A stretch of 25,107 nt of DNA from Nitrospirota bacterium (GCA_023480765.1 JAMCWZ010000026.1:1-25107); one strand, 5' to 3'. Counted from the stretch's first letter, positions 6,337-15,414 are shown. Numbers and translations: made by a program. Notes: a model not told the origin generated them from the sequence alone.

Positions 6337-7419
6337 ATGCCCCAGTTTGTCGATGAAGCCCGGATAGCGATTGAGTCCGGTAAAGGTGGGCATGGTTGTG
6401 TGTCGTTCCGCCGTGAAAAATATGTTCCCCGTGGAGGACCGGACGGAGGAGACGGAGGAAGGGGAGGGGATGTTGTGTTTGTTGGAACTCCCCGCAAGTC
6501 GACCCTTCTGGATTTCAAGCACCGGACGATCCTGAAAGCCCAACCCGGGGAGGCAGGTCGCGGAAAGAAGCAGCATGGATCCAATGGTCGTTCTCTTGTG
6601 CTCGAAGTTCCTCTCGGAACCCAGATTCTGGATGATGAGACCGGAGAGCTTCTCTTTGACCTGACCCAGCCCGATGTCCGGATTATCGTGGCGAAAGGTG
6701 GAAGGGGAGGACGAGGGAATGTGCATTTTGCTACGGCAACCCGCCAGACCCCGGATTTTGCCGAGCCAGGGGGAGATTCCCAGTCGTTCCGGATCCGTCT
6801 CGAACTGAAAGTGATGGCCCGTATCGGACTGGTCGGTTTTCCCAATGCGGGAAAATCGACCTTCCTGTCCAGAGTCACGAAAGCCCACCCGCGCATTGCT
6901 TCCTATCCCTTTACCACATTGCATCCCCATCTCGGCGTTCTCCTCCTGGGGAATCCTCCGGACGAACGGGAAATTGTGATTGCAGACCTTCCCGGGCTGA
7001 TTGAAGGCGCCCATGAAGGGAAAGGATTGGGTATCCAGTTCCTCAAGCACGTGGAGCGGACGGAGATTTTGCTTCATTTTGTGGATCTGTCTGCGGAAAA
7101 TACGCACAGTCCCACAGAAGCCTATCAGATCGTTCGTAACGAAATGCTGGCTTTTAACAAAGATCTGGCCATGAAACCGGAAATCCTCGTCGGAACAAAA
7201 AAAGATTCGGCGGACCCGGACAGACTCGCGGAACTTGGGGCATTTCTTGCCCGGGAAGGACGGCCCAAACTTTTTCTGTCTTCCCATACGGGGGAGGGTC
7301 TTCCGGACCTTCTCTCTGTTTTGTCGGAAACGCTGCCTTCTTCCCCCGCCCCGTCGCATGTCCCGGACGACCAGGAAATGGAGGCAAACCGGAAAGAAGC
7401 CGGAACACCGGCCAGATGA
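6337..7419 (+). CDS. obgE: GTPase ObgE/CgtA, 50S assembly and stress GTPase
   Basis: An essential Obg-family GTPase that binds the 50S subunit, 360 residues. The glycine-rich Obg fold covers residues 1-158 (SGKGGHGCVSFRREKYVPRG, GGPDGGDGGRGGDV). The G domain follows: G1 GFPNAGKST 167-175, G2 YPFTTLHP 190-197, G3 DLPG 217-220, G4 TKKD 287-290, G5 SSHTGEG 315-321. The usual G4 NKxD reads TKKD here, a mild substitution. No large C-terminal OCT domain is present, only a short Pro/Glu-rich tail. The stop overlaps the proB start (ATGA), giving translational coupling. Position after rpmA is the standard bacterial order. Confidence 0.96.
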   Translation: MPQFVDEARIAIESGKGGHGCVSFRREKYVPRGGPDGGDGGRGGDVVFVGTPRKSTLLDFKHRTILKAQPGEAGRGKKQHGSNGRSLVLEVPLGTQILDDETGELLFDLTQPDVRIIVAKGGRGGRGNVHFATATRQTPDFAEPGGDSQSFRIRLELKVMARIGLVGFPNAGKSTFLSRVTKAHPRIASYPFTTLHPHLGVLLLGNPPDEREIVIADLPGLIEGAHEGKGLGIQFLKHVERTEILLHFVDLSAENTHSPTEAYQIVRNEMLAFNKDLAMKPEILVGTKKDSADPDRLAELGAFLAREGRPKLFLSSHTGEGLPDLLSVLSETLPSSPAPSHVPDDQEMEANRKEAGTPAR

Positions 7420-8558
7420 AGTCGGAGGAAATGAAGTCCCGGTCAGAAATCCTCTCTTCCACCCGGACGCTGGTTCTGAAAGTTGGCAGCACGGTTCTCG
7501 CTTCACCGCAAGCGGGTGTCAATATGCGGGTATTAGGGGTCATTGCCCGTCAGGTGGCATGGTTACGGGCAAGAGGGATACGTGTTGTCATCGTTTCCAG
7601 TGGTGCGATCGCGGCCGGCCGGATGAAGCTTGATTTCGGTAAAAAGCCATTGACCCTGGCCATGAAGCAGGCGGCAGCCTCTGTTGGACAAAGCCGGCTT
7701 ATGTGGGGGTACGAAAGAGCGTTTTCTCCCCATCGTCTGATGGTGTCCCAGGTTCTCCTGACCCCCCGTGACGTTGTTCGAAGAAGTCGTTTCACCAATC
7801 TGGAAAGAACCCTCGAAACCCTCCTCGCACTGGGTGTCGTTCCGGTTGTGAACGAAAATGATTCCGTTGCCACCGAGGAGATCCGGTTCGGGGATAACGA
7901 TCGCCTTTCCGCACTGGTATCCGGGACCGTCAAGGCGGATTTTCTTCTCATCCTTTCGGATGTCGATGGCCTGTATACGTCCGATCCCTCCCGAAATCCG
8001 AATGCGATACCGATTCCGTATGTGGAAAAGGTGACATCCGACATCGAAAGCCTTGCCGGAATCTCCCGGTCGGGGCTTGGAACAGGGGGGATGGCTTCCA
8101 AAGTCCTGACCGCCCGTTGGGCGAACCGGTGGGGCCTTCCGGTCGGGATCGTGAATGGACGCAAGGGAGCCCCGGTTGAGCGTTTTTTTGAGGGCGGGGG
8201 CACACTTTTCTTTGCCAGAAAAAAACTCTGGGCGGCCAAAAAAGTATGGATTGGATTTTTTTCCGAACCATCCGGCACTCTTGTCCTGGATGAAGGGGCA
8301 ATGAAAGCCATTTCTCATGGGAAATCCAGCCTTCTGGCCGGTGGAATTACCCGTCATGAAGGAGTTTTTGAGTCCGGGGAGGTCGTTCGCCTGTTGTCTG
8401 CGACCGGTCACGAGATCGGGCGAGGGGTCTGCCGGATGCCTTCTTCCGAAGTCGCTCTCTGGACGCGCCGGAAGTCGTCAGGAGAAAGATCTGCGGACTC
8501 CTGGCCGTTGGCTGTTCACAGGAACACGATGGTCCTTTGGGAAAGGGAAGAGGAGTAA
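7416..8558 (+). CDS. proB: Glutamate 5-kinase
   Basis: First enzyme of proline synthesis: ATP-dependent phosphorylation of glutamate to glutamyl 5-phosphate, in the cytoplasm. The 380 residues comprise an amino-acid kinase domain (LVLKVGSTVL near residue 19, VSSGAIAAGRMKL, VVNENDSVATEEIRFGDND, LILSDVDGLYTSDP, GTGGMASKVLTARWA) and a C-terminal PUA domain (about 285-365, with ISHGKSSLLAGGI). Feedback inhibition by proline is a family property. The start at 7416 overlaps the obgE stop; ATG 7431 is a second candidate just after GGAGGAA. proA follows 6 bases after the stop. Confidence 0.96.
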   Translation: MKSEEMKSRSEILSSTRTLVLKVGSTVLASPQAGVNMRVLGVIARQVAWLRARGIRVVIVSSGAIAAGRMKLDFGKKPLTLAMKQAAASVGQSRLMWGYERAFSPHRLMVSQVLLTPRDVVRRSRFTNLERTLETLLALGVVPVVNENDSVATEEIRFGDNDRLSALVSGTVKADFLLILSDVDGLYTSDPSRNPNAIPIPYVEKVTSDIESLAGISRSGLGTGGMASKVLTARWANRWGLPVGIVNGRKGAPVERFFEGGGTLFFARKKLWAAKKVWIGFFSEPSGTLVLDEGAMKAISHGKSSLLAGGITRHEGVFESGEVVRLLSATGHEIGRGVCRMPSSEVALWTRRKSSGERSADSWPLAVHRNTMVLWEREEE

Positions 8559-8564
8559 GGCGTT

Positions 8565-9830
8565 ATGGATCGGCTGTATGAAAGGAAAGGTCTGGAAGAC
8601 ATTCTCCGGGATGCCCGTCAGTCTTTCTATCGGACACAGGTTTTGAAACCCAGGGAAAAAAACGCGGTTTTGCTTCGGCTCTCTTTGCTGCTTCAGAAAG
8701 AAAAAGATCTTGTTCGTCATGAAAACCAGAAAGAGTATACAAAAGCGCTTGAAAAAGGACTCGATCCTGCCCTGTGCGACCGGTTGCTCCTGACGGAAAA
8801 TCGCTATGCCCAGATGATCCAGGGGCTCCATGACGTCGCCTCGTTGCCGGATCCCGTAGGACGGTCGGTCGACCGCTGGACAAATGCCGATGGTCTTTTG
8901 ATCGAAAAAGTCCGGGTCCCGCTTGGGGTTGTCGGCGTGATTTATGAATCTCGTCCCAATGTCACGGTGGAGGTTTTTTCTCTTTGTCTCAAGGCGGGCT
9001 GCGCTGTTGTGTTGCGGGGAGGATCGGAAGCCCTCTCCTCCAACCAGATCCTCGTCAATATGATCAGACAGGCGCTTTCGGAAGAAGGAATTCCGGAAGG
9101 TGCGGCCTCTTTCCTCCCCTGGCCCGACCGGCAGGCGGTAGTCGACCTTCTGTCGATGAACGGCCTGGACGTTGTGATCCCCCGGGGTGGAGCCGGTTTG
9201 ATGAAGCTTGTAAATGAGCATGCGCGGGTTCCGGTTCTGAAACACGATCAGGGGATTTGCCATATCTATGTCGGAGCGTCGGCGGATCCCGAAAAGGCCC
9301 TGGCGGTTGTCGTCAACGCCAAGACAAGCCGGCCTTCGACTTGCAACGCAATGGAGACATTGCTTGTGCACTCCTCTCACAGACAGGCCCTGTTGCCAAA
9401 GATTGTCGATGCGTTGCGGGAAAAAGAAGTTCTGGTCTATGGTTGTCCCGAAACAAGAAAACTCGGGGAAGGGATTCTTCCGGCTTCCCCGGACACATAC
9501 CGGACAGAGTTTCTGTCGCTTGCGCTCAATATCCGCCAGGTGGGCTCACTCGACGAGGCGCTCATGCATATCCGGGAGTACGGGTCCGGTCATACGGAAG
9601 CGATCGTGACCCGGGATCTGGAGGAAGCCGATCGTTTCCAGCTGGAGGTCGACTCCTCGTGCGTGATGGTCAATGCCTCAACCCGCCTTCATGACGGTTT
9701 TGCCTTTGGGTTGGGGGCAGAAGTGGGAATCAGCACTTCCCGCGTCCATGCCCGTGGAACGATGGGTTTGCCGGAGCTGACCACGACAAAATATCTTGTA
9801 CGAGGGGACGGGCATCTCCGCAAGCCCTGA
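8565..9830 (+). CDS. proA: Gamma-glutamyl phosphate reductase (glutamate-5-semialdehyde dehydrogenase)
   Basis: Second enzyme of proline synthesis: NADPH-dependent reduction of glutamyl 5-phosphate to glutamate semialdehyde. The 421 residues match the aldehyde-dehydrogenase-like family: VPLGVVGVIYESRPNVT (about 118-134), VVLRGGSEA (148-156), VIPRGGAGLM, and the catalytic cysteine Cys260 in RPSTCNAMETLL. The C-terminal part has SGHTEAIVT and FGLGAEVGIST. Adjacent proB supplies its unstable substrate. No proC is present in the window, so the last step must be encoded elsewhere. Confidence 0.97.
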   Translation: MDRLYERKGLEDILRDARQSFYRTQVLKPREKNAVLLRLSLLLQKEKDLVRHENQKEYTKALEKGLDPALCDRLLLTENRYAQMIQGLHDVASLPDPVGRSVDRWTNADGLLIEKVRVPLGVVGVIYESRPNVTVEVFSLCLKAGCAVVLRGGSEALSSNQILVNMIRQALSEEGIPEGAASFLPWPDRQAVVDLLSMNGLDVVIPRGGAGLMKLVNEHARVPVLKHDQGICHIYVGASADPEKALAVVVNAKTSRPSTCNAMETLLVHSSHRQALLPKIVDALREKEVLVYGCPETRKLGEGILPASPDTYRTEFLSLALNIRQVGSLDEALMHIREYGSGHTEAIVTRDLEEADRFQLEVDSSCVMVNASTRLHDGFAFGLGAEVGISTSRVHARGTMGLPELTTTKYLVRGDGHLRKP

Positions 9831-9848
9831 GTTCGGGGAGACGTGACG

Positions 9849-10541
9849 GTGAAGTTGCCCAGGACAGCTCTTTTCGGGGGAGCCTTCAACCCCGTCCATC
9901 AGGGACATCTTTCCCTGGCACACTATCTGACGCGCAGGCTGGCTCTCGACAGGATCGTTTTCGTTCCCGTTGGCAAACCGGCCCATCGCAGCCTGCCAGG
10001 CGATCCCGGATGTCACGAAAGAATGAAAATGCTTGAAAAAGCAATCTCTGGAGAACCCCGGTGGCGTCTTTCCGATTATGAGTGCCGGTCCGGGGAAATT
10101 TCCTACACGGTCAGGACCGTGGAGGCACTCTTTCCGGAGGAAAGGCCATGGCTTATTCTGGGATCGGACGCTTTTCTCGGGCTTGACAGATGGTTTGAGA
10201 CCGGACGGCTTTTGTCCAGGGTCCATCTTCTGGTGGCCTTTCGTCCCGGCGATACCCTCAGGACGATCACCGCCGGCTTTGAGCGTCTGGTTCCCTTCGG
10301 CCTCGGTCCTGTCGCTCTCCCGGATCCTGCTTCTCCAGGCCAGGCGGATGTTGTCATTCAAAGATCGAGACAGGGAAAAATCGAAACTTTTATTGGTTTT
10401 GTGCGACCGGGAACGCCAGATGTCTCCTCTTCCCGGACAAGGGACGCTCTCCGGAAGGGAAAGGTCCCGGACGAGTTCTTGCCAGCTACGGTCAAATCCT
10501 ATATCGTTGAGAAGGGATTGTATGGATTTTCATCAGACTGA
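9849..10541 (+). CDS. nadD: Nicotinate-nucleotide adenylyltransferase
   Basis: Adenylates nicotinate mononucleotide with ATP to deamido-NAD in NAD synthesis. The nucleotidyltransferase signature is LFGGAFNPVHQGHLSLA near the N-terminus, with the HxGH motif. LILGSDAFLGLDRWFE and the C-terminal DVSSSRTRDALRKGK / VKSYIVEKGLY (the ISSTxIR-type motif) follow. Two in-frame GTG codons, 9843 and 9849, can start it; GGGGAG lies 8 bases before 9849 but only 2 before 9843, so I chose 9849. The 3' end overlaps the rsfS start by 20 bases. The nadD-rsfS order is common in bacteria. Confidence 0.93.
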   Translation: MKLPRTALFGGAFNPVHQGHLSLAHYLTRRLALDRIVFVPVGKPAHRSLPGDPGCHERMKMLEKAISGEPRWRLSDYECRSGEISYTVRTVEALFPEERPWLILGSDAFLGLDRWFETGRLLSRVHLLVAFRPGDTLRTITAGFERLVPFGLGPVALPDPASPGQADVVIQRSRQGKIETFIGFVRPGTPDVSSSRTRDALRKGKVPDEFLPATVKSYIVEKGLYGFSSD

Positions 10542-11079
10542 ACAATCCGGACAAGGTCCGGTTTCCAAGACGGACAGTTTTCACCTTCCATCCCGGGAGT
10601 GCCTTCTGCAAAAGGAAATGGCTCCCCAAAAGGAAACGGACTCCGAAACCCGAGATCGAGCGGAACAAATGGCCCGGTTCCTTCAGGAAAAGAAAGGACG
10701 GACCATCTGGATCCTTGCTCCGGGGGAAGCCTGTGCCTATGCCGATTTTCTGATTCTGGCAGATGTGGAACACGAACGACATCGAGACGCTGTCCTTGAA
10801 ATGCTGGACGGCCAGTTTTCCAAAAGGGGAGAGCCGTTCCGGGCAGAAAAAGGACATTTCTGGACTCTTGTCGATTTCGGGTCGGTCGTCATTCATCTAT
10901 TTCTGAATGGCGGAAGATCTCTCTACAGGCTGGAGGACTTGTTCCCTACGGCGCCTCTCCTTGTCCTTGACGAAACAGGTCGCCTTGAAACCCTCGCTCC
11001 CGAACATAGACCCATCCCGGAATTCACGGAGAATATTTCCCGGAGACTGCCACCGCCTCTTCGGCACCCGAGCGTCTGA
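10522..11079 (+). CDS. rsfS: Ribosomal silencing factor RsfS (Iojap family)
   Basis: RsfS binds L14 on the 50S subunit and blocks subunit joining when nutrients are scarce. The start ATG 10522 has GAAGGGA just upstream and lies inside the end of nadD in another frame. The family core is residues about 45-145: RTIWILAPGEACAYADFLIL, HRDAVLEML, and the diagnostic WTLVDFGSVVIHLF and SLYRLEDLFPTAP. At 185 residues it is longer than the usual 105-130, with about 40 extra N-terminal residues and a 40-residue C-terminal tail. An internal ATG at 10618 would remove most of the N-terminal extension. The stop overlaps the next start (TGATG). Confidence 0.88.
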   Translation: MDFHQTEQSGQGPVSKTDSFHLPSRECLLQKEMAPQKETDSETRDRAEQMARFLQEKKGRTIWILAPGEACAYADFLILADVEHERHRDAVLEMLDGQFSKRGEPFRAEKGHFWTLVDFGSVVIHLFLNGGRSLYRLEDLFPTAPLLVLDETGRLETLAPEHRPIPEFTENISRRLPPPLRHPSV

Positions 11080-12485
11080 TGACCCGTTTCCTCCTTCTGG
11101 CTCTCCTCTTATCGCTTGTTTTTGTGGTGAAGCTTTTCGAATGGAACCCGGGATCCGTCACGTTTCAATACCTTCCGGGACATGCCGTCGAGATTCCCGA
11201 AGTGGCCCTTTTTGTCCTCTCTCTTGGCCTTGGAGCGGGTTTTGTGATGATCGTCCACGGGACGGGGGATTTCTTGAGATGGTTAAGGAATCTGGACGAA
11301 GCCCGGGAGGAAAAGCGCGAAGAAAAGGTGACCGCTCTCTGGAAAAAAGTCCGGGAGGAACTGAACCGCTCTCATGTTCCCCAGGCGATTTCTCTGCTGG
11401 AAAGACTGGTCTCCCTTTACCCGAATCACCTGGAAGCCCTCCTTCTCCTCGGAAATCTTCGTCGTTCGACAGGAGATGCCACCGGAGCCATCCGGCTTCA
11501 CCGAAGAGCGCGCGTTTTTGACGAGGAGGATGTCCGGCTGGTCATCGCCCTGTGTGAGGATTATCGCCAGGCAGGTCGTCTGGATGACGAAATGGCGATT
11601 CTATCAGAGTATTTCCACAAAAAAGAAGGTCGGAACATTGACGTCCTCGGAAGATACCGGGATCGCCTCGTCTCCCGCCAGAAGTGGGAAGAGGCGCTGG
11701 CCGTCCAGTCTGCCCTTTCCCGTTCGTTCGGAAAAGGGGAAAGACGGGACCTCGAGGTTTCGAACCTTGTTGGCATTCGCTATGAAACTGGTCGCCTCCA
11801 CCTCGATCACGCGGAAACGGAATTGGCAAGACGCTCTTTCCGGGGGGCGTTAAAAATCGACCCCCTTTTTTCCCCTGCCAGGATCGGGCTCGCCGAAGCG
11901 CAATCCCGAGAGGGAAGGGTGTCGGAAGCCCTGACGACGCTGGAGGAAGGATTTCAGAAGGACCGGGATCCAATTTATCTTTATCTTCTTGAAGAAATGG
12001 CTCTGGAAGCCGGTTCTCCCGAGAGGATCCTGACGCCATTCGAGCGGGCGGTCCTGTCCGATCCGCAGAACTCCTCTCTTCTTTATGCCCAGGCAAGACT
12101 ATACGATCGGCTGATGATGGTCGACCTTGCCCTTGATCGTCTGGAGTCGCTGGAAGGGAGAGAAAACTGGGAAGGCGAATTCTACCGCCTGTTGGGAGAC
12201 TTGTATCTCCGGAACAAGGATCGGGTGAATGCTCTGGAAGCCTTCCAGAAGGGGGCCCGGGCCGAAAATCACCCTGGACGTCTCTATTGCCGCTTCTGCG
12301 GCCAACGGTATCTCCAATGGACCGGCAAGTGTTTCTCCTGCCACCGTTGGGGGGCGCTGACTCTTCACCCGGGGTATGTTCAGGTTCATTCCGTCCCGGA
12401 TCACCCCCCAGAGGAACGCAATGTGGGAGGAAGCTCTCTTTCCGATCCGACCATCGATGCGTATTCGCTGGGTCAGTCCAGCTGA
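11079..12485 (+). CDS. lapB: Fused LapA-LapB-like lipopolysaccharide assembly protein (membrane-anchored TPR protein with rubredoxin-type zinc knuckle)
   Basis: LapB (YciM) is an inner-membrane-anchored cytoplasmic TPR protein that in E. coli links LPS synthesis to LpxC turnover; LapA is a small two-helix membrane protein usually encoded just upstream. This 468-residue protein seems to combine both. Residues 1-95 look like LapA (DUF1049): a first membrane helix (about 3-18), the loop NPGSVTFQYLPG, a second helix (about 42-60), then a charged helix. TPR units follow from about 85 to 400 (for example HVPQAISLLERLVSLYPNHL). The C-terminus has the LapB rubredoxin-like motif CRFCGQRYLQWTGKCFSC, cysteines 404, 407, 418, 421 (CX2C-X10-CX2C). 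It starts within the rsfS stop. The LapB assignment is strong. The fusion is read directly from one uninterrupted frame; function is inferred from family. Confidence 0.87.
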   Translation: MTRFLLLALLLSLVFVVKLFEWNPGSVTFQYLPGHAVEIPEVALFVLSLGLGAGFVMIVHGTGDFLRWLRNLDEAREEKREEKVTALWKKVREELNRSHVPQAISLLERLVSLYPNHLEALLLLGNLRRSTGDATGAIRLHRRARVFDEEDVRLVIALCEDYRQAGRLDDEMAILSEYFHKKEGRNIDVLGRYRDRLVSRQKWEEALAVQSALSRSFGKGERRDLEVSNLVGIRYETGRLHLDHAETELARRSFRGALKIDPLFSPARIGLAEAQSREGRVSEALTTLEEGFQKDRDPIYLYLLEEMALEAGSPERILTPFERAVLSDPQNSSLLYAQARLYDRLMMVDLALDRLESLEGRENWEGEFYRLLGDLYLRNKDRVNALEAFQKGARAENHPGRLYCRFCGQRYLQWTGKCFSCHRWGALTLHPGYVQVHSVPDHPPEERNVGGSSLSDPTIDAYSLGQSS

Positions 12486-12534
12486 TCCCTCTTTCTTCCT
12501 TCCGGTCCGGGTTTTTTCGCTGCAGGATTTCGCC

Positions 12535-13179
12535 GTGAGTTTTTTCGGGTTGTCATGTCCCTTATGCCGAGCCTTTGTGCGAACCGGTACTCCATTGTGC
12601 TCCCGTTGTCTTGACACTTTCGAGCGGGAGACACGTCACTGTCCCGATGAACGGGCCAACGTCGACGACTATTCTGTTCAGGGGCTGTTTCGCTATGAAG
12701 GGATCGCCCGGGAGGTGTTCGGGCTGGCAAAATTCGGCGGGAATCGGGCACTGGCCGATTTTCTGATCGAGCGGGGAATGATGCGCTTGTCCTACCCCTC
12801 TGACGTCCATCTGTGGGTCCCTGTCCCACCTGAAAAAACCAGGCTGCTTGACCGGGGCTTCAGTCTCCCGGATCGGATGGCCTGGCGTATCGGGAAGCTG
12901 ACCGGTATCCCCTGTGCCATTGACGGATCCTCCCTTCACGCAGAAAAAGAACAGAAAAAACTGGACCGACCCGGGAGACTTTCGGAACGTCTGCATCGGG
13001 AATGGTCCGGGGGGCGATTTTCTCCTCATCACAGATCCGGTGTGGCCATTCTTGATGATCTGGTCACGACAGGGGGAACCATTCGCTCCTTTGCCTCTTT
13101 TCTCCGGAAAAAAGGAGCCCGGATTGTCCGGGCTATCACTCTGTTCGACGCGCCATTGCGGGTCGAAAGGGAGAGCTGA
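12535..13179 (+). CDS. comF: ComF-family phosphoribosyltransferase-like protein
   Basis: ComF family proteins have an N-terminal zinc finger and a PRTase-type domain and are linked to DNA uptake/transformation in competent bacteria; the precise reaction is not well established. Here the zinc finger is CPLC...LCSRC near the N-terminus. Next come FRYEGIAREVFGLAKFGGNR, VPVPPEKTRLLDRGFSLPD and the PRPP-binding loop VAILDDLVTTGGTIRSF. The frame is open upstream to ATG 12376, which would overlap lapB by 110 bases. I chose GTG 12535, which has AGGA about 9 bases upstream and begins at the usual family N-terminus; ATG 12457 is another option. Whether the organism is competent cannot be said from this gene alone. 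Confidence 0.85.
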   Translation: MSFFGLSCPLCRAFVRTGTPLCSRCLDTFERETRHCPDERANVDDYSVQGLFRYEGIAREVFGLAKFGGNRALADFLIERGMMRLSYPSDVHLWVPVPPEKTRLLDRGFSLPDRMAWRIGKLTGIPCAIDGSSLHAEKEQKKLDRPGRLSERLHREWSGGRFSPHHRSGVAILDDLVTTGGTIRSFASFLRKKGARIVRAITLFDAPLRVERES

Positions 13180-15396
13180 TTGGAAGGATCAGGGCAGAAT
13201 TCCACGTCTTCCGGAAACTCTCCGGAAACCCTTTTCGAGGAAGAAAAGCAGGAAATCCGCGTTCTCCTGGACCGTCTGTCCCGGACTCTTCCCGGTTTTG
13301 CAGCGCGTCCGGGACAAAGGGCCATGATTGCCGAAGTCGCCCGCACTTTTTCACGATGCCGGGAAGAGGGAGAACCTTCGAAAGATGGCCAGAACCTGTC
13401 CGTGATACAGGGACCGACCGGTACCGGAAAGACAATGGCCTACCTCCTGGCTGGAATTGTTCTGGCCAGAAGCCGTAAAAAAACGCTTCTTGTCTCCACG
13501 GCCACGGTGTCCTTGCAGGAACAGCTTGTGACAAAAGATATCCCCCAGTTGGCAAGTGTGCTGGACAATCCTCCGGTCTATGAGCTGGCGAAAGGAAGGG
13601 GGCGATATCTTTGCGAGCGTAATCTTCTCTCTCTCACGGATCTTCAAGCGGGGAATGCCTTCTGGAAACATCCCCCTTCCGCTTCGGAACTCGATTTGCT
13701 GGACCGTCTCCGGGGTGATTTTCCCGACTCGTGGGATGGGGACAGGGACCATTTGCCCGTGTCCGTTCCGGATTCGCTCTGGTCTCTTATCCAGAACCAG
13801 GGGACAAGTTGCACGGGCAAAAGATGCCCTCTTTATTCCAGGTGTCCCTTTTTTCTGAAGAAAGAAGCCTTCAGTCGTGCAGATATTGTCGTTGCGAACC
13901 ATGATCTGGTTCTTTCTGATCTTGTTCTCGGAGGAGGAATCCTCCTGCCATCCCCCGAAAAATCCCTTCTGGTTTTTGACGAGGCACATCATCTTCCGGG
14001 GAAAAGCCTGTCCCATTTTCGGGAAAGTCTCGATCTGGAAGGTCTTGCACCCTGGATTGAGAGAATTCCGGGATTGCTGGAGCGGATAAGCGCGTTTTTT
14101 GATGTGCGGGAACGAGACAAGACTGTGCAAGCCCAGGCCGAAGCTCTGACAAATTCTCTGATGACGCTCGGGACATGGCTCGAAGAGCATTGGGAGGGGA
14201 AGCCCGCCGGTTCTTTTTCTTCGGAAACGGAACAGGACGGTGCGAACGGGATCTTCCGGGGAAGCCGGGAGCAGAGTCTCTGGCGGTTTCCGGGCGGGAA
14301 GTTTCCGGATGCCATGATCGACCCTTCCCGTATCGGAGCTTCTGCGGCGAGGGTCCTGGCAGAAAGGCTCCAGCTGGAACGGGACAAGCTGGCAGAAGCG
14401 ACAACCGGCAGTGACGTGCGGCGCAACCGGGAGCGGGATGCGTTTTTCCTGGATGTGGGGGTCCATCTGGAAAAGACGCTGGATGCCGTTCGTCTGTTGA
14501 GTCTGTATGAAAAGGTTGACCCGGAGGGAAAAGCTCCCTTTGCCAGATGGGCGACCATGTGGAAGGAAAGCGGGACGTTCAGCCATCGTCTGGAAGCCAG
14601 CCCCGTCTGGCCGGCGACTCTCCTGGAGGAGGTTTTATGGAGACGGGTTTCCGCTTGTTGTCTCACATCGGCAACATTAATGTCTCTGGGAAGCTTCAAA
14701 TCCTTCTCGAGCCGGTGTGGTCTCTCCATGCTTCCCGGTGTCTCCTTTCTTTCGCTGGATTCCCCTTTTCCCCTCGACAGGCAGGGAGTTCTCTCTCTTC
14801 CCGTCATGCGCTCCGATCCGACCGATTTTGAAAGTCATACCCGGGAGATCGTCGAATCTCTTCCTGCCGTCTTGTCTCCAACGGGCGGCGCTCTCGTCCT
14901 TTTTTCTTCCCGTCGCCAGATGGAAGCCGTCCGAAAGGGACTTTCACCGGAGTGGCAAAACAGAGTCCTTGTCCAGGGAGAAAGATCCCGAAAAGACATT
15001 CTCGCTCTTCATGAACAGCGTGTCCGTGCCGGAGAAGCGTCCGTCCTTTTTGGTTTGTCCTCGTTCTCCGAAGGTCTGGACCTGAAAGGGGATCTTTGCA
15101 CCCATGTTGTGATTGCCAAAATTCCGTTTCCGGTTCCGACAGAACCTGTCGAAGAAACCCTTTCCGAATGGATCCGATCCAGAGGGGGGGACCCGTTTCG
15201 GGAAATCGCGCTCCCGGAAGCCGGCCTGCGTCTTGTTCAGGCAGCGGGACGCCTGATCCGGTCCGAAACGGACCGGGGTATCGTCACAATTTTCGACAAA
15301 CGGCTTCTGGAGAAGAATTACGGCGTCCACCTCCTTCGGTCGTTGCCGCCGTTTCGTCTCGAGCGTCCGGATTCCGGGAAGAAGTCCAACACATGA
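13180..15396 (+). CDS. dinG: DinG/XPD-family ATP-dependent DNA helicase with Fe-S cluster
   Basis: A superfamily 2, XPD-like 5'-3' DNA helicase for repair and resolution of unusual DNA structures. The 738 residues contain Walker A GPTGTGKT (78-85), DEAH (267-270), and C-terminal helicase motifs SSFSEGLDLKGD and LVQAAGRLIRSETDRG. Four cysteines fit a 4Fe-4S cluster: Cys145 in GRYLCERN and Cys211, 216, 222 in CTGKRCPLYSRC, with the 5- and 6-residue spacing of E. coli DinG. The start is TTG 13180, immediately after the comF stop, with AAAGGGAG in good position. DinG versus the sister YoaA is not resolved. Regulation by LexA is common in other species, but the gene here lacks its own promoter space. 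Confidence 0.9.
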   Translation: MEGSGQNSTSSGNSPETLFEEEKQEIRVLLDRLSRTLPGFAARPGQRAMIAEVARTFSRCREEGEPSKDGQNLSVIQGPTGTGKTMAYLLAGIVLARSRKKTLLVSTATVSLQEQLVTKDIPQLASVLDNPPVYELAKGRGRYLCERNLLSLTDLQAGNAFWKHPPSASELDLLDRLRGDFPDSWDGDRDHLPVSVPDSLWSLIQNQGTSCTGKRCPLYSRCPFFLKKEAFSRADIVVANHDLVLSDLVLGGGILLPSPEKSLLVFDEAHHLPGKSLSHFRESLDLEGLAPWIERIPGLLERISAFFDVRERDKTVQAQAEALTNSLMTLGTWLEEHWEGKPAGSFSSETEQDGANGIFRGSREQSLWRFPGGKFPDAMIDPSRIGASAARVLAERLQLERDKLAEATTGSDVRRNRERDAFFLDVGVHLEKTLDAVRLLSLYEKVDPEGKAPFARWATMWKESGTFSHRLEASPVWPATLLEEVLWRRVSACCLTSATLMSLGSFKSFSSRCGLSMLPGVSFLSLDSPFPLDRQGVLSLPVMRSDPTDFESHTREIVESLPAVLSPTGGALVLFSSRRQMEAVRKGLSPEWQNRVLVQGERSRKDILALHEQRVRAGEASVLFGLSSFSEGLDLKGDLCTHVVIAKIPFPVPTEPVEETLSEWIRSRGGDPFREIALPEAGLRLVQAAGRLIRSETDRGIVTIFDKRLLEKNYGVHLLRSLPPFRLERPDSGKKSNT

Positions 15397-15414
15397 CTCA
15401 GGAGGTGGCGAGCA

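Noticed and set aside
8478..9380. 300-codon - strand frame opposite proA
   Set aside because: Antisense to proA, which carries all family motifs.
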